From: JBALVT01 sp045110675
GTDB lineage: Bacteria > Pseudomonadota > Gammaproteobacteria > Pseudomonadales > Halieaceae
Length of the DNA stretch: 64,000 nucleotides
Assembly (NCBI GenBank): GCA_045110675.1
Contig: JBGCGJ010000009.1
Location: 62,001 to 126,000 of the forward strand
Direction: 5' to 3'
Positions within the stretch are counted from its first letter, which is position 1, and every line of letters starts with the position of its first letter. This document shows, one piece after another, positions 27,139-36,904 of this stretch. The notes below the pieces were generated by a model. That model was given only the letters and a program-made list of their open reading frames with translations. It did not search any database and was not told the DNA's origin. A program made the position numbers and the translations under genes.

Positions 27139-27608
27139 GCCCCCTGTGCAATTCTGATACTGGCATTTACCCGCCCAGTTGCCGATGACTGTGTCAAAGA
27201 GGCTTCCAACACCATTAAACTATGGACATATTCCATCTCATGTAACCATTGCAACAGGTCATCAAACACCGCATTTTCCAGGCGAACTTGTATCTCACCA
27301 CGGCTGTTCGGTTGCAGGCGGGTTACCGGGAGAGAGAGCGCTGCTGAGGATCGATTAATGAGCGAGGTCAGGTTCCGCTTCTGACTCACCGCAGTGCCAG
27401 AATCGCGTAGCCTCAGAATTTCCGACGCCATTGAATCGACGTTTTGCAGGGAGGCCGCTGTTTTTACATTGCGTGCGGCCATATCGTCTTGCTTTTGTGC
27501 CAGTGGCGCCCACACCGCAAAATACAGCAGGTAACACGCTACCGCACTCGCCAGCAGAATTAGGCTCAACTGCTCTCTTTGGTTGAACTTGGCAAACCAC
27601 TCTTTCAC
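27135..27608 (-). CDS. gspM: Type II secretion system protein M
   Basis: A 157-residue bitopic inner-membrane protein: short cytoplasmic start (MKEWFAKFNQREQL), one transmembrane helix (about residues 15-35), a coiled-coil-like linker and a periplasmic ferredoxin-like domain. GspM binds GspL and links the platform to the pseudopilus. It overlaps gspL and gspN by 4 nt on each side, so translation is probably coupled. Confidence 0.87.
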   Translation of the reverse strand: MKEWFAKFNQREQLSLILLASAVACYLLYFAVWAPLAQKQDDMAARNVKTAASLQNVDSMASEILRLRDSGTAVSQKRNLTSLINRSSAALSLPVTRLQPNSRGEIQVRLENAVFDDLLQWLHEMEYVHSLMVLEASLTQSSATGRVNASIRIAQGA

Positions 27609-28810
27609 GAGCCCGCCCCCACTCTTAATCTCGCGCGCACTTGGTCACCCTGGGCATTGCTATTCTCCATAGTCGCTTCCAAGCCTGCGCTGGTCATCGC
27701 AATACGAATAGCCTCTACCTCCTCAAAATTTTTGGCAGTGAGATTAATACGCATCTCATCACTCTTATCGTTGTAGTTGAGGCTGGCGATACTGGCTCCG
27801 GGTTTCTCGGCTACTATTTCGCCCACCCGACTGATCATATGCACAAAGCCGCTGGACTGAGCGGTACCTTTTAATGAATTCAGCTCACGCTTTAGCTGCT
27901 TTTCTGCCTGACTCAGTGCACCGCGGGGAAAAACCTGTCGCGCGCTGCTCTCGATTTCTTGCCGCAGGGCGAGATTCTGTCGCTCAAGGCTGAGAAAATT
28001 GCTGTAACCGGAGACAAGTTGTAGGCAAAAAGCCGCGAAAAACACCCCGGCAACCAACCGCCACTCTCGCCACCAGCGCTGCAGGGGCAAACGCTGGCCA
28101 AACTCACCCTGTAGTAAATTCACGGTGGGATTAGCATCTTGCGCCAGCATTAAAGCGGCGCGGAAGTCTCCGTGTCGCCATTGCAGCAGTTCGGCCAATT
28201 CATCAGGCAGCAATGCCCTATCGCTTGTTTGATCTTGTCCGTAGACCACGACCGTCTCAGGCAGCTCCTGAGCATCATGAACAAGTGCTTGCAACATAGT
28301 TGCCAGCGAACCGCGTTCCACGCTGAAGCCTTCACATGCGCCCAGGCGAACCATTGTATAGGCTTCTTCATTCACAATGGTCCACTGCCCCGCTTCCCAG
28401 GGCAGTAGCTGGGGTTCAGGAATCCACTCATTGATATTGGGAATATCAATCAGCCTATCGCGCCAGTCACGCATTTTTTGGGTAGCGCAAATGGCGGCAC
28501 ACAAGCTGCTTTGATCGAGTAATTCGGTAGAGAAGTGCAGGTCTTCAATATCCGACACCAATTGCTCTTCCAGAGCAAAGGGAAGCGCTTTATTGATGTG
28601 CTTTTTTTCAGCAGCGCTAAACTCTGACCGCAATAGAGTGACGTCGGTACCCGGAGCGGCGAAGTAAAGATTGGCTCGAGGTTCAGCCGCGATCATCAAC
28701 AGACGATCCATGGCTTGATCGGATTCGAGGCTCTGGGCCGGCGTATCCATACCTGGGGGATACCAGACCAATTGGTCGTCGATAAGCCGAATTACAACTC
28801 TTTCTTGCAC
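27605..28810 (-). CDS. gspL: Type II secretion system protein L
   Basis: The 401-residue product has a cytoplasmic actin-like domain (about 1-250, which binds the GspE ATPase), one transmembrane helix near 255-275 and a periplasmic domain with the conserved ending. The start is GTG at 28810, with GGAG 8 nt upstream, inside the end of gspK (19-nt overlap). It anchors GspE to the inner-membrane platform. Confidence 0.88.
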   Translation of the reverse strand: MQERVVIRLIDDQLVWYPPGMDTPAQSLESDQAMDRLLMIAAEPRANLYFAAPGTDVTLLRSEFSAAEKKHINKALPFALEEQLVSDIEDLHFSTELLDQSSLCAAICATQKMRDWRDRLIDIPNINEWIPEPQLLPWEAGQWTIVNEEAYTMVRLGACEGFSVERGSLATMLQALVHDAQELPETVVVYGQDQTSDRALLPDELAELLQWRHGDFRAALMLAQDANPTVNLLQGEFGQRLPLQRWWREWRLVAGVFFAAFCLQLVSGYSNFLSLERQNLALRQEIESSARQVFPRGALSQAEKQLKRELNSLKGTAQSSGFVHMISRVGEIVAEKPGASIASLNYNDKSDEMRINLTAKNFEEVEAIRIAMTSAGLEATMENSNAQGDQVRARLRVGAGS

Positions 28811-29871
28811 TTTTCAATCTCCGAGCGCTCGCGCTGTATATACAAACTGCCACTGGCCCTTGCCAGGGTTCTCACGGCGCGCCCTTTGCGTTCCAGCACA
28901 CTGTACAAGCGCATCTGCCGATCGGCAACTTCGGCTTGTGCAGCGAGTAGAAAATATTCCGAGGCTTCGCCCAAATTATCGCCCATATTTGCTGGCTCCT
29001 TGCCACTGAAGACAGGGTTGTCGAGAAATCCCGCTACATCCGCGAAGGTATTTTCACAGCGATCCTCGAACAAGCTCTGCGCATCCGCCTCGCTCAGAGG
29101 TTGATAATTGCCGTCTTCATTAATCGTTCGCAGCAACATCGGCGAGGCGGTATGGATGTTCAAGACAGTATCGTCGCTGGGTAGCGCGCTGACCCAGGGC
29201 GCCAGTGCCGCAAAAATTTCCGGCGTAATATTCGCCACTGCCCGCAATTCGCTGACACTAGCCATCAATCGATTGGCTGCGCGATAAGGCGGCGTCTGGG
29301 AAAAGTAAAAGTCATCCTCGGCACCATTGCCCGTACTAACACTGTCGCCGTCCATCCAATCGCCAATGGCCTGAGTAATCGCGATCGCTTCCGCTTCTCC
29401 AACATCCACCGACGGAAGAGCCTGCAGCAGTCGGATGAAACGCTGCTGGGCAACGGTGAATGTGGGCACCACCGGGTTGGGGTTGTTGACGGGTACACTC
29501 AACCAATTGAGGTTAAATCGTCCCTGCAGATCCTCCAGCTCACCCAATACGGTGCTGAAACGATCAATGGGATAGGGGATCGCATCGGCGGACCAGAATT
29601 CCGTCAAATCGTCCCGCGTAAGCCCCCGCTGATTGTCCAGATCGAAATCAACCTGCAGTGCCAAGGTGGCGAGATCTTCCGCACCGCGCAAATAGGAATA
29701 GCCCTGTTCCGCCACGAAGATATTGGAACCACGCTGGTAAAACAACGTAAACTCCCGCTTCATGGCGACGATAAGTGCCGTACAAAGCGCGAACACAAGA
29801 AGTGCGACAACCAATGCGGCTCCTTGCTGCGGGCCGAGACTCGATCTTCTACTAGTTGGGCGGAAGAGCAT
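28792..29871 (-). CDS. gspK: Type II secretion system minor pseudopilin K
   Basis: The 359-residue product has a basic prepilin leader ending GPQQG followed by the hydrophobic helix AALVVALLVFALC. As usual for GspK, there is no glutamate at +5 of the mature form. A large globular domain follows (residues about 60-330), much larger than in the other pseudopilins. GspK caps the pseudopilus tip with GspI and GspJ. It overlaps gspJ by 20 nt and gspL by 19 nt. Confidence 0.9.
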   Translation of the reverse strand: MLFRPTSRRSSLGPQQGAALVVALLVFALCTALIVAMKREFTLFYQRGSNIFVAEQGYSYLRGAEDLATLALQVDFDLDNQRGLTRDDLTEFWSADAIPYPIDRFSTVLGELEDLQGRFNLNWLSVPVNNPNPVVPTFTVAQQRFIRLLQALPSVDVGEAEAIAITQAIGDWMDGDSVSTGNGAEDDFYFSQTPPYRAANRLMASVSELRAVANITPEIFAALAPWVSALPSDDTVLNIHTASPMLLRTINEDGNYQPLSEADAQSLFEDRCENTFADVAGFLDNPVFSGKEPANMGDNLGEASEYFLLAAQAEVADRQMRLYSVLERKGRAVRTLARASGSLYIQRERSEIEKCKKEL

Positions 29872-30502
29872 AAAGCCGCCTCATTTCGCCCACATCATCC
29901 AACCGCAAACGCAATTCGATGGCCGCAGGGGGCTCGAGTATCGCTCCTGGTGAACTGGTATCCACCAGCCAGTTCTCGGCCCAGTTAGTTGTATCCAGGG
30001 TTACACGGTCACTCAGAGTCTGAACGCCATCGATGTTAGACAGAAAACCCAGCTCAAGATAATCGATGCCTTCCAACAATTTGACACGGCTGGGCTCAGT
30101 GTCGTTCGCCCTGTCAAGCACTGCATAACTTTCGCGCCAGAGGGCATCTTCCTCCACCAGATAATTCACTCGCTGCAAATTACTGCGCTGCTGTCCCAAA
30201 GGGTTGTGCCAACCCGCCCGGGTGAAACTCAACAGGAACCTCGAGGCTTCACCGCCCGTCATTGCAGGCTCCTCTTCACCGAACTCATCGCGCACAGGGC
30301 GGGATGAAAACTGTCGCAGGTCTCGGCTAATAATCATCCAGGCACGATTAATTTCATGGGTTCGATCAGCTGCGAGACGGCTGCTTTCAACGCCGAGCAG
30401 AACCGAAGAAAGGCTGGCATAGGCGATGCTCGCAACAAAGGCGGTGATCGCCAGCGCAATGAGGACTTCAATCAGCGTAAAACCGTGAACTCGACTAACC
30501 AC
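29852..30502 (-). CDS. gspJ: Type II secretion system minor pseudopilin J
   Basis: The mature pseudopilin starts FTLIEVLIALAITAFVASI with glutamate at +5. I choose the GTG at 30502, giving a seven-residue leader (VVSRVHG, first residue read as Met) and about 216 residues. The purine-rich repeat at the end of gspI supplies the ribosome-binding site. A longer start inside gspI would give an implausible leader. GspJ is part of the GspI-J-K tip complex. Confidence 0.88.
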   Translation of the reverse strand: MVSRVHGFTLIEVLIALAITAFVASIAYASLSSVLLGVESSRLAADRTHEINRAWMIISRDLRQFSSRPVRDEFGEEEPAMTGGEASRFLLSFTRAGWHNPLGQQRSNLQRVNYLVEEDALWRESYAVLDRANDTEPSRVKLLEGIDYLELGFLSNIDGVQTLSDRVTLDTTNWAENWLVDTSSPGAILEPPAAIELRLRLDDVGEMRRLYALPPN

Positions 30503-30953
30503 CCTCGCCCCCCTCGCCACCCTCTCCGCCAGCGGTACCTGGAGCACCGGAGAGCTGACTCAAAGTGAAATCCGCTGACATAAAGGCAACCAAGGTAATC
30601 ATGGGTTCATCGGCGAGTTCTTCCTCTTGCGCGACTCTGATCTCCACCCGATAGAAATTGGGATTGTCGGGCTGCGGCGTACTTTCTCGCCACCAGTACC
30701 ACTCTCGATCGGCCAGTTCTCGCACGCCACTGCTCTCGCCGGTCGGTAAGCTTCGGGTGGATTTCGATATTAGGCGGAGCTCTTCCAACTTGTTAGCGGC
30801 GACCATATTGGCAAGCGATTTGTCGCGCAAATAAGCCGTGCCATCAATCTGTTGATTCAGAGCTAACATTAGAGCAGGCAGCGCCACGGCAACTACGGCA
30901 AGCGCAACCATCACTTCTACCAGAGTGAATCCTCTAGGAGCCGGCCGATTCAC
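30495..30953 (-). CDS. gspI: Type II secretion system minor pseudopilin I
   Basis: The leader ends RPAPRG and the mature protein begins FTLVEVMVALAVVAVALPAL. A GTG at 30953 preceded by GAGGA gives an eight-residue leader; other in-frame starts at 30965 and 30980 would give longer leaders without good ribosome sites. The body is about 152 residues. The C-terminus is unusual: it ends in a Gly-Glu-Gly repeat (GGEGGEGGEGG) encoded by a 9-bp tandem repeat. Overlaps gspH by 20 nt and gspJ by 8 nt. Confidence 0.87.
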   Translation of the reverse strand: MNRPAPRGFTLVEVMVALAVVAVALPALMLALNQQIDGTAYLRDKSLANMVAANKLEELRLISKSTRSLPTGESSGVRELADREWYWWRESTPQPDNPNFYRVEIRVAQEEELADEPMITLVAFMSADFTLSQLSGAPGTAGGEGGEGGEGG

Positions 30954-31518
30954 GTTCGTCCTCATCATCTTTTGGCTCACCGCGCAACAAGGCGGAAAAG
31001 CGACCGATCAAATCCCATTCCAGAATCCACAATATATCGCCAGACTGGCGCTGCCGAAATTCAATCTGACCGGGACTGGTTTCACCGCTGGCATAAAACA
31101 CGATATGGGGTATCGGGTTGTTGGGATCGGGCGGTACTGTTAAGTCGGGAACCGGCAGATCTTCCAGCTCCAGCTCCAATTCGATCTCGGATGGAAACGC
31201 ACCTGCATCGAAAATCTCCGACTCCTGAATTGGTTGAACCCAGCGACGCGGACCCCGCTCCCACCAGGAGTAGCGGTAAAGGGATTCATCGCCCGTGGAA
31301 TCAAGTTCTATTAGCAGTCCCATATCGATGCCGCTGAGCTGAGCTTCGTCAAGGGCATAGGAAGAGATGTCAGCGAGGCTTCGTACTTTTGACTCCAGCT
31401 CTATGTCTTGCCCCCCGGTGTTTACGTTTAAGCTCACCAGGGAGGTCACAATTGCAATAACAAACAACGCGACAAGAAGTTCCAGCAAACTAAATCCATG
31501 CTGGACGGAATCGCGCAT
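30934..31518 (-). CDS. gspH: Type II secretion system pseudopilin H
   Basis: From ATG 31518 the product is 194 residues with the leader MRDSVQHG and mature start FSLLELLVALFVIAIV (glutamate at +5). The frame is open further upstream through gspG but that part is out-of-phase coding sequence of gspG. The globular part is acidic, with a run of Asp/Glu at the C-terminus (DDEDERES). It begins 7 nt after gspG. GspH links the tip complex to the GspG fibre. Confidence 0.88.
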   Translation of the reverse strand: MRDSVQHGFSLLELLVALFVIAIVTSLVSLNVNTGGQDIELESKVRSLADISSYALDEAQLSGIDMGLLIELDSTGDESLYRYSWWERGPRRWVQPIQESEIFDAGAFPSEIELELELEDLPVPDLTVPPDPNNPIPHIVFYASGETSPGQIEFRQRQSGDILWILEWDLIGRFSALLRGEPKDDEDERESAGS

Positions 31519-31525
31519 GACGGGT

Positions 31526-31957
31526 TTACTCAGATTCGCGCCAGTTGCCAATATCAGCATTTTGGCCTTCACCCCCGGAAACTCCATCGAGACCCAGAGT
31601 GTAGATATCCACCTCGCTATTCTCGCCGGGACTGAGATACAAATAGGGATTTCCCCAGGGATCCAGAGGAACTTCCGGGAGATAGCCGCCCTGCTTGAAG
31701 TTTCTGGGTTCGGGGTCGATTGTGCTGGCCTCAACTAATGCCTCGAGTCCCTGTTCAGAACTGGGATAAACGAAATTATCCAGGCGATAAATTTTCAAGG
31801 CAGTTTCAATAGATTTGAAATCCGCATAGACCTTCTGCACCCGGGCTTCATCCGCCTGGTTCAGAACCGTTGGAGCCACTATGCTAATCAGCAAACCCAT
31901 AATCACCAATACGACCAGAATTTCAACCAGTGAAAATCCACTTTGCGAACGCTTCAT
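31526..31957 (-). CDS. gspG: Type II secretion system major pseudopilin G
   Basis: The 143-residue protein has the leader MKRSQSG and mature N-terminus FSLVEILVVLVIMGLL (glutamate at +5). The C-terminal block DGVSGGEGQNADIGNW carries the calcium-binding loop of GspG. Motifs FKSIETALKIYRLDN and PLDPWGNPY are conserved. It forms the pseudopilus fibre. It follows gspF after 35 nt, the largest gap in the operon, with AAAGGAAAG as ribosome site, fitting the high expression expected of the major subunit. Confidence 0.96.
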   Translation of the reverse strand: MKRSQSGFSLVEILVVLVIMGLLISIVAPTVLNQADEARVQKVYADFKSIETALKIYRLDNFVYPSSEQGLEALVEASTIDPEPRNFKQGGYLPEVPLDPWGNPYLYLSPGENSEVDIYTLGLDGVSGGEGQNADIGNWRESE

Positions 31958-31992
31958 GTTCTTTCCTTTAAACGTAATCGATTAGACATAAA

Positions 31993-33213
31993 CTATTTCA
32001 CCATGCTATTTAAATCGAAAATGGGCAGCAGTACTGCTAGCACAATCGTCAATACCAGTCCTCCCATGACCACTACCATCACCGGTTCAAATATACTCAT
32101 CACCGTTCCCAGGGTCATTTCAAGTTCGCGCTCCTGATTGGTGGCGGAGCGATCCAGCATGGTCTCCAACTCACCGGATGTCTCCCCGCTGGCAACCATG
32201 TGAACCATCATGGGGGGGAAACGACCACTGTGCTGAAGAGCTCTGTGCAAACTACTGCCTTCCTGAACTCTTTCCGCCACAAGTTGACTCTCTTCGCGCA
32301 GCACCAAATTAGTCAGTACCTGGCCGGCAATGCGCAGTGAATCCAATAGAGGTACTCCGCTGGCCATCAAAATGCTCAGGGTAGAGGCGAAACGCGCCGT
32401 ATCCATGGCCGTGATCAGGCCTGAAATACCGGGTGTTTTTAGCAACAGAGCGTGCCAACGTTTTTTACGGGAAGGCTCTCGCAGGGCTCGCTGCGCCAGC
32501 AACACCAGTGCTGCAACAGATAGAAACAACCACAATCCGTAGTCACGCAAAAAATCACTGCTGGCGATAAGTATTCGCGTCAGCATCGGCAACTCAGCTT
32601 TGCTCTGAGCAAATATACCAACCAATTCCGGTACCACAAACACCATAAGCGCGGTGACAACCGCGATAGCAACAAAAACCAAAATTATCGGGTAGATCAT
32701 CGCCATTTTAAGTTTTTGCTGCGTGTATTGACGCTGTTCGCCATAGTCGGCAAGTTGTTCCAGGACTGGCCCTAAAAATCCGGCGTGCTCTCCTGCATTC
32801 ACCATAGCGCGATACATTTCGCTAAACACCTGGGGAAACTCGCCCATGGCATAGGCTAGTGTATGGCCCTCGGCCACGCGAGAACGGACTTGCAGCAACA
32901 TGCCTTTAATTTTGGGCTTGCGGCTTTGTTCCGCCGCCGCCTGAAGGCACTCATCCAAGGGTAAATTTGAAGACACCAGTGTTGCGAGCTGCCGCGTTAC
33001 CAGAGCAAACTCTCCGGCTTTAATTCGCGGCTGGAACAACCGCATTTTGCCGGTTGCGCTATTGGCCGCCTGCCGATTGGCCAAGCCCACTTCGATGGGG
33101 CGCAAGCTCTGACCGCGCAGCTGGATTCTGACCTGACGCTCGGAGTCCCCTTCTAAAACCCCCTTAACCAGCTTCCCGGTATCGTTCAACGCCTGATATC
33201 GGTAGGCGGTCAT
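31993..33213 (-). CDS. gspF: Type II secretion system inner-membrane platform protein F
   Basis: The 406-residue product has the two GspF cytoplasmic helical domains (about 70-165 and 270-365, each with the conserved ALVTRQLATL-like and ARFASTLSILMASGVPLL blocks) separated by membrane segments, and ends in a transmembrane helix (VMVVVMGGLVLTIVLAVLLPIF). It organises pseudopilus assembly with GspE, GspL and GspM. Its ATG overlaps the gspE stop by one base (TAATG). Confidence 0.95.
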   Translation of the reverse strand: MTAYRYQALNDTGKLVKGVLEGDSERQVRIQLRGQSLRPIEVGLANRQAANSATGKMRLFQPRIKAGEFALVTRQLATLVSSNLPLDECLQAAAEQSRKPKIKGMLLQVRSRVAEGHTLAYAMGEFPQVFSEMYRAMVNAGEHAGFLGPVLEQLADYGEQRQYTQQKLKMAMIYPIILVFVAIAVVTALMVFVVPELVGIFAQSKAELPMLTRILIASSDFLRDYGLWLFLSVAALVLLAQRALREPSRKKRWHALLLKTPGISGLITAMDTARFASTLSILMASGVPLLDSLRIAGQVLTNLVLREESQLVAERVQEGSSLHRALQHSGRFPPMMVHMVASGETSGELETMLDRSATNQERELEMTLGTVMSIFEPVMVVVMGGLVLTIVLAVLLPIFDLNSMVK

Positions 33214-34772
33214 TACGCTGCAGCCGTGGTTACACGCAGCACTTCTGCGGTGCTGGTCTCACCTGCCAGTATGCGTCGACGCCCGTCTTCGAGCATCCCC
33301 GGATAGCGCTCGCGCGCAAGAGCCAGCATTTCCTGCTCACTGGCACCTTGATGAATCAACAGGCGCATGGCGTCATCGATTTCAATCAACTCATAGATCC
33401 CGGTGCGGCCGCGATAGCCCGTGTAATTGCAATGCTCACAACCCTCACCGCGATAGACGGTCGTGTCGCCGGCATCAGAGTTCAAACCCAGCAGTGCCAG
33501 TTCAGTTTCATCAGCGACGCCAGCCACCTTACACTCGTCACACAATAAGCGAACCAGCCGCTGAGCCATCACACCAATCAAACTGGAGGCGAGCAGAAAA
33601 GGCTCAATCCCCATGTCCTGCAAACGCGTAACAGCACCAATCGCTGTATTGGTGTGTAGCGTCGACAATACCAAATGGCCTGTAAGCGAAGCCTGAACAG
33701 CTATTTCAGCGGTCTCCAGATCGCGGATTTCTCCGACCATGACGATATCGGGATCCTGCCGCAGAATAGCCCGCAGCCCTCGCGCAAACGTCATATCAAC
33801 CTTGGTATTTACCTGGGTTTGGCCGACGCCCGGCAACATGTATTCAATAGGATCTTCGATGGTGAGAATATTGCGTGAGCTTTCGTTCACATGCGACAAG
33901 CCGGCGTAGAGCGTGGTGGTCTTACCGGACCCGGTGGGGCCCGTCACCAGAATAATGCCGTGAGGGGTCTGAAGACACTTCTTATAGGCGGAGAAAACTT
34001 GATCGTTCATCGCCAATTGCGCCAACTGTAACTGCCCAGATTGCTTGTCGAGCAAACGCAATACCACTCTCTCGCCGTGAGCCGATGGGATCGTCGACAT
34101 GCGGATATCCACAGCGTGACCTGCAAGTTTTACCGATATTCTGCCATCCTGAGGTATACGCTTTTCCGCGATATCCAACTTGGCCATGACCTTCAGCCGC
34201 GACACGAGCAGGGGAGCTAGCATACGCTTTGGAGACAACACCTCGGCCAACACACCGTCGACTCGGTAGCGAATACTCAAGCGGTCTTCAAAGGTTTCTA
34301 CGTGAATATCCGAAGCCTGCTCTCTTACGGCCTGGGACAAAATAGCGTTGATCAAACGGATGATCGGTGCATCATCTTCAGCGTCCATCAGATCGCCCAT
34401 CTCGGGAATCTCATCCGCCAGTCGACTCAAGTCGACATCTGAACCGATATCCTCGGCCATCTGCACAGCTTCGTTATTGCCACGTTGATAACCAAGAGTC
34501 AGGCGGCGCTGAAACTCCTGATCTTCAACTGCCTGTAGTTGAAACGGTTCGCCAAGGTAGCGCCTAAGCTCGGCCAGAACAGCGGCGGAAGGAAACCCCA
34601 AATGAACAATCACCGGTGGCTCGCTGGATGAATCTAGTAACACCCCATATTGTTTGGCGAAAGTGAAAGGCAAATTTCCAGCAACGGGTGACAGGGTTTC
34701 ATCCAGTGCAGGCTCCTGCAAACCCGGGGAGCGACTCTCGGTCTGATCCAGAACTGACTCGGCAGTATCCAT
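33213..34772 (-). CDS. gspE: Type II secretion ATPase E
   Basis: This 519-residue secretion ATPase has an N1-type N-terminal domain, Walker A GPTGSGKTTTLYAG, the Asp box, the Walker B region (DPDIVMVGEIRD) and the His box (LTGHLVLSTLHTN). A tetracysteine metal site is present (CDEC and CEHC). The hexameric ATPase drives pseudopilus growth. Its start codon overlaps the gspD stop by one base, so translation is coupled. Confidence 0.96.
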   Translation of the reverse strand: MDTAESVLDQTESRSPGLQEPALDETLSPVAGNLPFTFAKQYGVLLDSSSEPPVIVHLGFPSAAVLAELRRYLGEPFQLQAVEDQEFQRRLTLGYQRGNNEAVQMAEDIGSDVDLSRLADEIPEMGDLMDAEDDAPIIRLINAILSQAVREQASDIHVETFEDRLSIRYRVDGVLAEVLSPKRMLAPLLVSRLKVMAKLDIAEKRIPQDGRISVKLAGHAVDIRMSTIPSAHGERVVLRLLDKQSGQLQLAQLAMNDQVFSAYKKCLQTPHGIILVTGPTGSGKTTTLYAGLSHVNESSRNILTIEDPIEYMLPGVGQTQVNTKVDMTFARGLRAILRQDPDIVMVGEIRDLETAEIAVQASLTGHLVLSTLHTNTAIGAVTRLQDMGIEPFLLASSLIGVMAQRLVRLLCDECKVAGVADETELALLGLNSDAGDTTVYRGEGCEHCNYTGYRGRTGIYELIEIDDAMRLLIHQGASEQEMLALARERYPGMLEDGRRRILAGETSTAEVLRVTTAAA

Positions 34773-36904
34773 TAGCGATCACTTGCCTCGTCAGGATTTT
34801 CTGAATCTGCATCCGCTTCGCGAATTTCTTCCAGCTGCCGGATTTGCTTTTCCCACTCGGGTAACAGAGGTGTATTTTCATCGTCGAGGAACATCAGACC
34901 CTGCTCTCGGCGCAACAGCTGCTGCCCTCGGATATAATGGTACTTATCTGCCGATGCGCCCTCCAGTTCCTCGTCATCACGAATAATGGTAGGTCTGATA
35001 AAAATCAGCAAATTGGTTTTAGTAACGCGAACTCCGTCGGTGCGAAACAAGCGACCGAGGAAGGGAATACTGCCCAGGAAAGGAACTTTTTGAACGCCAT
35101 CTTGGACGTCATCTTTAATCAGCCCGCCAAGCACTACCGTCCGCCCGTCTCCGACCAATACCTTGGTCTGAATTTTACGTTCATTGGTAATCAGATCCGA
35201 GGCAATCGCTTCAACACCGGTTAGACTGGAAACTTCCTGCTCGATATCAAGCACCACTGCGTCTCCCTCATTTATATGGGGCGTCACTGTGAGTGTAATA
35301 CCAATATTCTGGCGCTCGATGGTCTGGAAAGGGTTCTGGGCACCATTGCCGCCAGCGCCAGTATTGGTAAAAGATCCCGTCACAAACGGCACGCTCTGCC
35401 CCACCGTTATGTAAGCTTCCTGATTGTCCAGGGTCAGCAAACTCGGTGTCGACAGTATGTTCGCGTTGTTCTGCTCCTTCAAGGCATTGAGAATAACCGT
35501 CATCGACAAATCGTCATCGATGGTTCCCCACCCGAGTGAGAGTCCGGGCGTACCCGCCAATGCGGCAGCAAGTTCTCCGATATCTGGATCGCGAGTCGAA
35601 CCATCTGAATCATTCGACGGCAACACTGCCGCGGCGATGTTACCCGCGGGATTGTCGGTGCTGTTGTTAATATTGCTACCGTAGAAACCTTCATTGTTGG
35701 AAAACAACCACTGCAGACCGAGATTCTGCCCATCAATGAGCTCCATTTCCACAATAATGGCCTCAACCAAAACCTGGGCCCTGCGAATATCCAGGCGACG
35801 AATGACCGACTCGATGGAAGCCATCTCATCGGCATCGGCGGTAATGATCAGCGCGTTGGTGCCCTCATCGGCTTCTATCGTTGCGCTGTTACCGGTCTTG
35901 GGCGCTTTCTTCCCGTCGCCCTCACCCAGGCGACTGATGTTTTGCATGACCCGGCTCAGTACCTCGGCAATTTCTGTGGCGACTGCGTACTCGAGATAAA
36001 TCACTTTTACGTTGCCGCTTTGTTCGAGCGGAGTATCGAGATAACGAATCAGCTTTCCGACGCGTGCACGCTCAAGCTCATCACCGCTCACCAACACGCT
36101 ATTGGTTCTATTGTCAGCGACCAACAACACCTCGGAGTCTGTCGCACCACTTTGCTTGGCTTCTGATTTGTTCAATTGATCGAGCATGCGAACCACATCT
36201 TCTGCCACCGCATACTTGAGTTTTACAATCTCACTCTGCTGCTGCGCCGATCTATCCATGCGCTGAATAATATTGCGGATACGATCAATGTTGGCCGATA
36301 CGTCAGAAATAATAATCGCGTTGCTGGGCGCATAGGCGGCCATATGCGCCTGCTGTGGTACCAGGGGCCGCAGCACAGGAATGAGTTTTGCGGCGGAGAT
36401 ATTTTCGAGACGGATTACTTCGGTGACGTATTCGTCCGAGCCCTTGGCGACACTTTTGGATTCGCCATTCTCTCGCACGCTGACCGGCGAGGACCGGGCA
36501 TCTTTACTTTGAATGACTCGTACAATACCACCGGAGCGAACAGCGGTATAACCGTGAACCTCCAAAATGGACAGAAACAATTCGTACAGCTCACTGCGAG
36601 ACACTGGTTTGGCGGAAACCACTTTGACTTTTCCCTTAACAGCCGGGTCTACCACAATGGTAGTGTCAGTCGCTTCGGCGACGAATTTGATCAATTCCTG
36701 AATATCCGCTTCTTTCAGGTTGACGGTGTAGTCCTGGGCGGACAAAGGTGCGACGGTCAGCGGACAAAACGCCAGCAGGACAAGGAGCATCCGATTCTTA
36801 AACAAGCCTGATAGAGCAGTGAGCAAACTCGCGTCCTCTGTATTGCATTCTTTGGAAGAACAGTGGGAAGAAGAGACAGGAAGACAGGTTTTTTCAGCCG
36901 TCAT
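34772..36904 (-). CDS. gspD: Type II secretion outer-membrane secretin D
   Basis: The 710-residue product has a signal sequence (hydrophobic part about 39-57), an N0 domain (YTVNLKEADIQELIKFVAEATD), N1-N3 repeats and the secretin barrel, including GQSVPFVTGSF, the VPFLGSIPFLGRLFR block and the C-terminal S domain. The ATG at 36904 has GGAG 7 nt upstream but leaves a 38-residue n-region before the hydrophobic segment; ATG 36790 is an alternative start. Overlaps gspC by 11 nt. A pilotin gene is not visible in this window. Confidence 0.95.
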   Translation of the reverse strand: MTAEKTCLPVSSSHCSSKECNTEDASLLTALSGLFKNRMLLVLLAFCPLTVAPLSAQDYTVNLKEADIQELIKFVAEATDTTIVVDPAVKGKVKVVSAKPVSRSELYELFLSILEVHGYTAVRSGGIVRVIQSKDARSSPVSVRENGESKSVAKGSDEYVTEVIRLENISAAKLIPVLRPLVPQQAHMAAYAPSNAIIISDVSANIDRIRNIIQRMDRSAQQQSEIVKLKYAVAEDVVRMLDQLNKSEAKQSGATDSEVLLVADNRTNSVLVSGDELERARVGKLIRYLDTPLEQSGNVKVIYLEYAVATEIAEVLSRVMQNISRLGEGDGKKAPKTGNSATIEADEGTNALIITADADEMASIESVIRRLDIRRAQVLVEAIIVEMELIDGQNLGLQWLFSNNEGFYGSNINNSTDNPAGNIAAAVLPSNDSDGSTRDPDIGELAAALAGTPGLSLGWGTIDDDLSMTVILNALKEQNNANILSTPSLLTLDNQEAYITVGQSVPFVTGSFTNTGAGGNGAQNPFQTIERQNIGITLTVTPHINEGDAVVLDIEQEVSSLTGVEAIASDLITNERKIQTKVLVGDGRTVVLGGLIKDDVQDGVQKVPFLGSIPFLGRLFRTDGVRVTKTNLLIFIRPTIIRDDEELEGASADKYHYIRGQQLLRREQGLMFLDDENTPLLPEWEKQIRQLEEIREADADSENPDEASDR

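Noticed and set aside
36176..36811. Plus-strand open frame of 211 codons
   Set aside because: Lies wholly opposite gspD, whose N0/N1 domains are unmistakable; composition is that of an antisense shadow.
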